Source: Nematostella vectensis (lineage: Eukaryota > Cnidaria > Anthozoa > Actiniaria > Edwardsiidae). Taken from it: DNA of 64,000 nt. How positions within the stretch are numbered: the stretch's first letter is position 1; each line of letters starts with the position of its first letter. The stretch is taken from positions 21,439,969 to 21,503,968 of the forward strand of contig NC_064035.1 of assembly GCF_932526225.1 (NCBI RefSeq), in the 5' to 3' direction. A program made the translations under genes and the position numbers. Below, piece by piece: positions 59,401 through 64,000 of the stretch. The notes under the pieces were generated by a model that did no database searches, was not told the DNA's origin, and saw only the letters and a list, made by a program, of their open reading frames with translations.

Positions 59401-62400
59401 GGATAGGGAAGGTTTGGGTGATGAGAAATGTGTGGTTGGGATAGGGAAGGCTTGGGTGATTAGAAATGTGCGGTTGGGAAAGGGAAGGCTATGAGATAGG
59501 TGTGGTTATGATAGGGGAGGCTTGGGTGATGAGAAATGTGTGGTTTGGGATAGGGGAGGCTTGGGTGATGAGAAATGTGTGGTTGGGATAGGGAAGGCTT
59601 GGGTGATGAGAAATGTGTGGTTGGGATAGGGGTGGCTTGGGTGATGAGAAATGTGTGGTTGGGATAGGGAAGGCTTTAGTGATGAGAAATGTGTGGTTGG
59701 GATAGGGGAGGCTTGGGTGATGAGAAATTTGTGGTTGGGATAGGGAAGGCTTGGGTGATGAGAAATGTGTGGTTGGGATAGGGGAGGCTTGGGTGATGAG
59801 ACGTGTGGTTAGGATAGGGAAGGCTTGGGTTATGAGAAATGTTTCGTTGGGAAAGGGAAGGCTTGGGTGATGAGAAATGTGTGGTTGGGATAGGGAAGGT
59901 TTGGGTGATGAGAAATGTGTGGTTGGGACAGGGAAGGTTTGGGTGATGAGAAATGTGTGGTTGGGATAGGGAAGGCTTGGGTGATTAGAAATGTGTGGTT
60001 GGGAAAGGGAAGGCTATGAGAAAGGTGTGGTTATGATAGGGGAGGCTTGGGTGATGAGAAATGTGTGGTTGGGATAGGGGAGGCTTGGGTGATGAGAAAT
60101 GTGTGGTTGGGATTGGGAAGGCTTGGGTGATGAGAAATGTGTGGTTGGGATAGGGGAGGCTTGGGTGATGAGAAATGTGTGGTTGGGATAGGGAAGGCTT
60201 GGGTGATTAGAAATGTGTGGTTGGGAAAAGGGAGGCTTGGGTGATGAGAAATGTGTGGTTGGGATAGGGGAGGCTTGGGTGATGAGAAATGTGTGGTTGG
60301 GATAGGGAAGGCTTGGGTGATTAGAAATATGTGGTTGGGATAGGGAAGGCTTAGGTGATGAGAACTGTGTGGTTGGGATAGGGAAGGCTTGGATGATGAG
60401 ACGTGTGGTTGGGATAGGAAGGGCTTGGTTGATGAGACGTGTGGAAAGGACAGGGAAGGCTTGGATGATGAGAAATGTGTGGTTGGGATAGGGAAGGCTT
60501 GGGTGATGAGAAATGTGTGATTGGGATAGGGAAGGCTTGGGTGATGAGAAATGTGTGGTTGGAATAGGGAAGGCTTGGGTGATGAGAAATGTGTGGTTGG
60601 GATAGGGAAGGCTTGGGTGATGAGAAATGTGTGGTTGGGATAGGGAAGAATTGGGTGATGAGACGTGTGGTTAGGATAGGGAAGGCTTGGGTGATGAGAA
60701 ATGTTTCGTTGGGAAAGGGAAGGCTTGGGTGATGAGAAATATGTGGTTGTGATAGGGAAGGCTTGGGTGATTAGAAATGTGTGGTTGGGAAAAGGGAGGC
60801 TTGGGTGATGAGAAATGTGTGGTTGGGATAGGGGAGGCTTGGGTGATGAGAAATGTGTGGTTGTGATAGGGGAGGCTTGGGTGATTAGAAATGTGTGGTT
60901 GGGATAGGGGAGGCTTGGGTGATTAGAAATGTGTGGTTGGGATAGGGAAGGCTTGGGTGATAAGAAATGTGTGGTTGGGATAGGGGAGGCTTGGGTGATT
61001 AGAAATGTGTGGTTGGGATAGGGGAGGCTTGGGTGATGAGAAATGTGTGGTTGGGATAGGGAAGGTTTGGGTGATGAGAAATGTGTGGTTGGGATAGGGA
61101 AGGCTTGGGTGATTAGAAATGTGCGGTTGGGAAAGGGAAGGCTATGAGATAGGTGTGGTTATGATAGGGGAGGCTTGGGTGATGAGAAATGTGTGGTTTG
61201 GGATAGGGGAGGCTTGGGTGATGAGAAATGTGTGGTTGGGATAGGGAAGGCTTGGGTGATGAGAAATGTGTGGTTGGGATAGGGGTGGCTTGGGTGATGA
61301 GAAATGTGTGGTTGGGATAGGGAAGGCTTTGGTGATGAGAAATGTGTGGTTGGGATAGGGGAGGCTTGGGTGATGAGAAATTTGTGGTTGGGATAGGGAA
61401 GGCTTGGGTGATGAGAAATGTGTGGTTGGGATAGAGGAGGCTTGGGTGATGAGACGTGTGGTTAGGATAGGGAAGGCTTGGGTTATGAGAAATGTTTCGT
61501 TGGGAAAGGGAAGGCTTGGGTGATGAGAAATGTGTGGTTGGGATAGGGAAGGTTTGGGTGATGAGAAATGTGTGGTTGGGACAGGGAAGGTTTGGGTGAT
61601 GAGAAATGTGTGGTTGGGATAGGGAAGGCTTGGGTGATTAGAAATGTGTGGTTGGGAAAGGGAAGGCTATGAGAAAGGTGTGGTTATGATAGGGGAGGCT
61701 TGGGTGATGAGAAATGTGTGGTTGGGATAGGGGAGGCTTGGGTGATGAGAAATGTGTGGTTGGGATTGGGAAGGCTTGGGTGATGAGAAATGTGTGGTTG
61801 GGATAGGGGAGGCTTGGGTGATGAGAAATGTGTGGTTGGGATAGGGAAGGCTTGGGTGATTAGAAATGTGTGGTTGGGAAAAGGGAGGCTTGGGTGATGA
61901 GAAATGTGTGGTTGGGATAGGGGAGGCTTGGGTGATGAGAAATGTGTGGTTGTGATAGGGGAGGCTTGGGTGATTAGAAATGTGTGGTTGGGATAGGGGA
62001 GGCTTGGGTGATTAGAAATGTGTGGTTGGGATAGGGAAGGCTTGGGTGATAAGAAATGTGTGGTTGGGATAGGGGAGGCTTGGGTGATTAGAAATGTGTG
62101 GTTGGGATAGGGGAGGCTTGGGTGATGAGAAATGTGTGGTTGGGATAGGGAAGGTTTGGGTGATGAGAAATGTGTGGTTGGGATAGGGAAGGCTTGGGTT
62201 ATTAGAAATGCGGTTGGGAAAGGGAAGGCTATGAGATAGGTGTGGTTATGATAGGGGAGGCTTGGGTGATGAGAAATGTGTGGTTTGGGATAGGGGAGGC
62301 TTGGGTGATGAGAAATGTGTGGTTGGGATAGGGAAGGCTTGGGTGATGAGAAATGTGTGGTTGGGATAGGGGTGGCTTGGGTGATGAGAAATGTGTGGTT

Positions 62401-64000
62401 GGGATAGGGAAGGCTTTGGTGATGAGAAATGTGTGGTTGGGATAGGGGAGGCTTGGGTGATGAGAAATTTGTGGTTGGGATAGGGAAGGCTTGGGTGATG
62501 AGAAATGTGTGGTTGGGATAGGGGAGGCTTGGGTGATGAGACGTGTGGTTAGGATAGGGAAGGCTTGGGTTATGAGAAATGTTTCGTTGGGAAAGGGAAG
62601 GCTTGGGTGATGAGAAATGTGTGGTTGGGATAGGGAAGGTTTGGGTGATGAGAAATGTGTGGTTGGGACAGGGAAGGTTTGGGTGATGAGAAATGTGTGG
62701 TTGGGATAGGGAAGGCTTGGGTGATTAGAAATGTGTGGTTGGGAAAGGGAAGGCTATGAGAAAGGTGTGGTTATGATAGGGGAGGCTTGGGTGATGAGAA
62801 ATGTGTGGTTGGGATAGGGGAGGCTTGGGTGATGAGAAATGTGTGGTTGGGATTGGGAAGGCTTGGGTGATGAGAAATGTGTGGTTGGGATAGGGGAGGC
62901 TTGGGTGATGAGAAATGTGTGGTTGGGATAGGGGAGGCTTAGGTGATGAGAAATGTGTGGTTGGGATAGGGGAGGCTCGGGTGATGAGAAATGTGTGGTT
63001 GGCATAGGTGAGGCTTGGGTGATGAGAAATGTGTGGTTGGGATAGGGAAGGTTTGGGTGATGAGAAATGTGTGGTTGGGATAGGGAAGATTTGGGTGATG
63101 AGAAATGTGTGGTTGGGATAGGGAAGGCTTGGGTGATGAGAAATGTGTGGTTGGGATAGGAAAGGTTTGGGTGATGAGAAATGTGTGGTTGGGATAGGGA
63201 AGGCTTGGGTGATTAGAAATGTGTGGTTATGAAAGGGAAGGCTTGGGTGATGAGAAATGTGTGGTTGGGATAGGGGAGGCTTGGGTGATTATAGAAATGT
63301 GTGGTTGGGATAGGGGAGGCTTGGGTGATGAGAAATGTGTGGTTGGGATAGGGAAGGCTTAGGTGATTAGAAATGTGTGGTTGGGATAGGGGAGGCTTGG
63401 GTGATTAGAAATGTGTGGTTGGGATAGGGAAGGCTTGGGTGATAAGAAATGTGTGGTTGGGATAGGGAAGGCTTGGGTGATTAGAAATGTGTGGTTGGGA
63501 TAGGGAAGGCTTGGGTGATAAGAAATGTGTGGTTTTGATAGGGAAGGCTTGGGTGATAAGAAATGTGTGGTTGGGATAGGGAAGGCTTGGGTGATTAGAA
63601 ATGTGTGGTTGGGATAGGGAAGGCTTGGGTGATAAGAAATGTGTGGTTGGGATAGGGAAGGCTTGGGTGATTAGAAATGTGTGGTTGGGATAGGGAAGGC
63701 TTGGGTGATTAGAAATGTGTGGTTGGGATAGGGAAGGCTTGGGTGATAAGAAATGTGTGGTTGGGATAGGAAAGGCTTGGGTGATTAGAAATGTGTGGTT
63801 GGGATAGGGAAGGCTTGGGTGATAAGAAATGTGTGGTTGGGAAAGGGAAGGCTATGAGAAAGGTGTGGTTATGATAGGGGAGGCTTGGGTGATGAGAAAT
63901 GTGTGGTTATGATAGTGGAGGCTTGGGTGATGAGAAATGTGTGGTTTGGGATAGGGGAGGCTTGGGTGATGAGAAATGTGTGGTTGGGATAGGGAAGGCT
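56500..64000. repeat. 38-bp G-rich minisatellite with 1.65-kb higher-order repeat, open at window end
   Basis: The unit is about TGTGTGGTTGGGATAGGGAA plus GGCTTGGGTGATGAGAAA, period 38, about 197 copies. Variants (ATGAGACG, TTTCGTTGG, GGCTATGAGAAAGG) recur as higher-order blocks: GAAAGGACAGGGAAGG at 58791 and 60444 (1653 bp apart), and GGCTATGAGAAAGG at about 58,370, 60,012 and 61,666, then after about 1.09 kb at 62,753. Each unit has three to five G-runs on the plus strand. The minus-strand ORF at 62754-63005 is a repeat artefact. Confidence 0.96.

Noticed and set aside
62754-63005. Minus-strand Pro/His/Ser-rich ORF in the 38-bp array
   Set aside because: Pure repeat translation; many similar pieces would exist throughout the array.
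56500-64000. Telomeric or subtelomeric repeat
   Set aside because: It is G-rich, but the 38-bp unit contains no TTAGGG array, and the window gives no chromosome end.

Overview
The window looks like nuclear DNA from a non-vertebrate animal, most likely a cnidarian such as a sea anemone. This is inference. It rests on a spliced motile-cilium gene, a CR1/L2-type LINE fragment, a Polinton-like element with a metazoan-type gene set, and very heavy tandem-repeat content. No prokaryotic operon structure, rRNA or CRISPR array is seen.

Layout. (1) 1-32,973 is a macrosatellite of about 14 head-to-tail units of about 2.21 kb, AT-rich and nearly identical. Two units carry a diverged alternative block, and one of those blocks holds a 5'-truncated LINE whose empty site survives in the other. 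No convincing gene was found in the unit. (2) About 32,974-43,866 is a GC-rich, partly decayed Polinton/Maverick (adintovirus-like) element. It has palindromic repeats at its left edge, putative virion proteins on both strands, a capsid-type gene with frameshifts, an intact packaging ATPase, several small proteins, a retroviral-type integrase with a C-terminal frameshift, and a minus-strand remnant with DNA polymerase B, SF1 helicase and HNH parts. Short hairpin-forming repeats are scattered through its ORFs. (3) 43,867-45,365 is AT-rich sequence with a diverged remnant of the 2.2-kb unit and a 30-bp minisatellite. (4) 45,366-56,351 holds the last eight coding exons and the poly(A) signal of a plus-strand ciliary ASH-domain gene resembling CFAP65. 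All exon phases agree. Four of its seven introns are filled or flanked by minisatellites, and three of those repeat the gene's own splice signals. (5) About 56,500-64,000 (window end) is a G-rich 38-bp minisatellite with a 1.65-kb higher-order repeat.

How it fits together. The ciliary gene is the only clearly functional host gene, and only its C-terminal part (about 417 codons) is present. Upstream exons are either beyond more than 45 kb of repeat and element DNA, or absent. The Polinton-like element sits at the right edge of the macrosatellite, with array-derived sequence on both sides. It mixes intact and broken genes, as expected of an ageing insertion, although assembly or sequencing error cannot be excluded.

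The most unusual signals are (a) intron minisatellites whose units contain the gene's own 3' splice site, 5' splice site or branch-point-like sequence, and (b) a palindromic mini-repeat inside five ORF segments of the viral-type element, always in the phase that encodes Ala-Gly-Thr-Ala.
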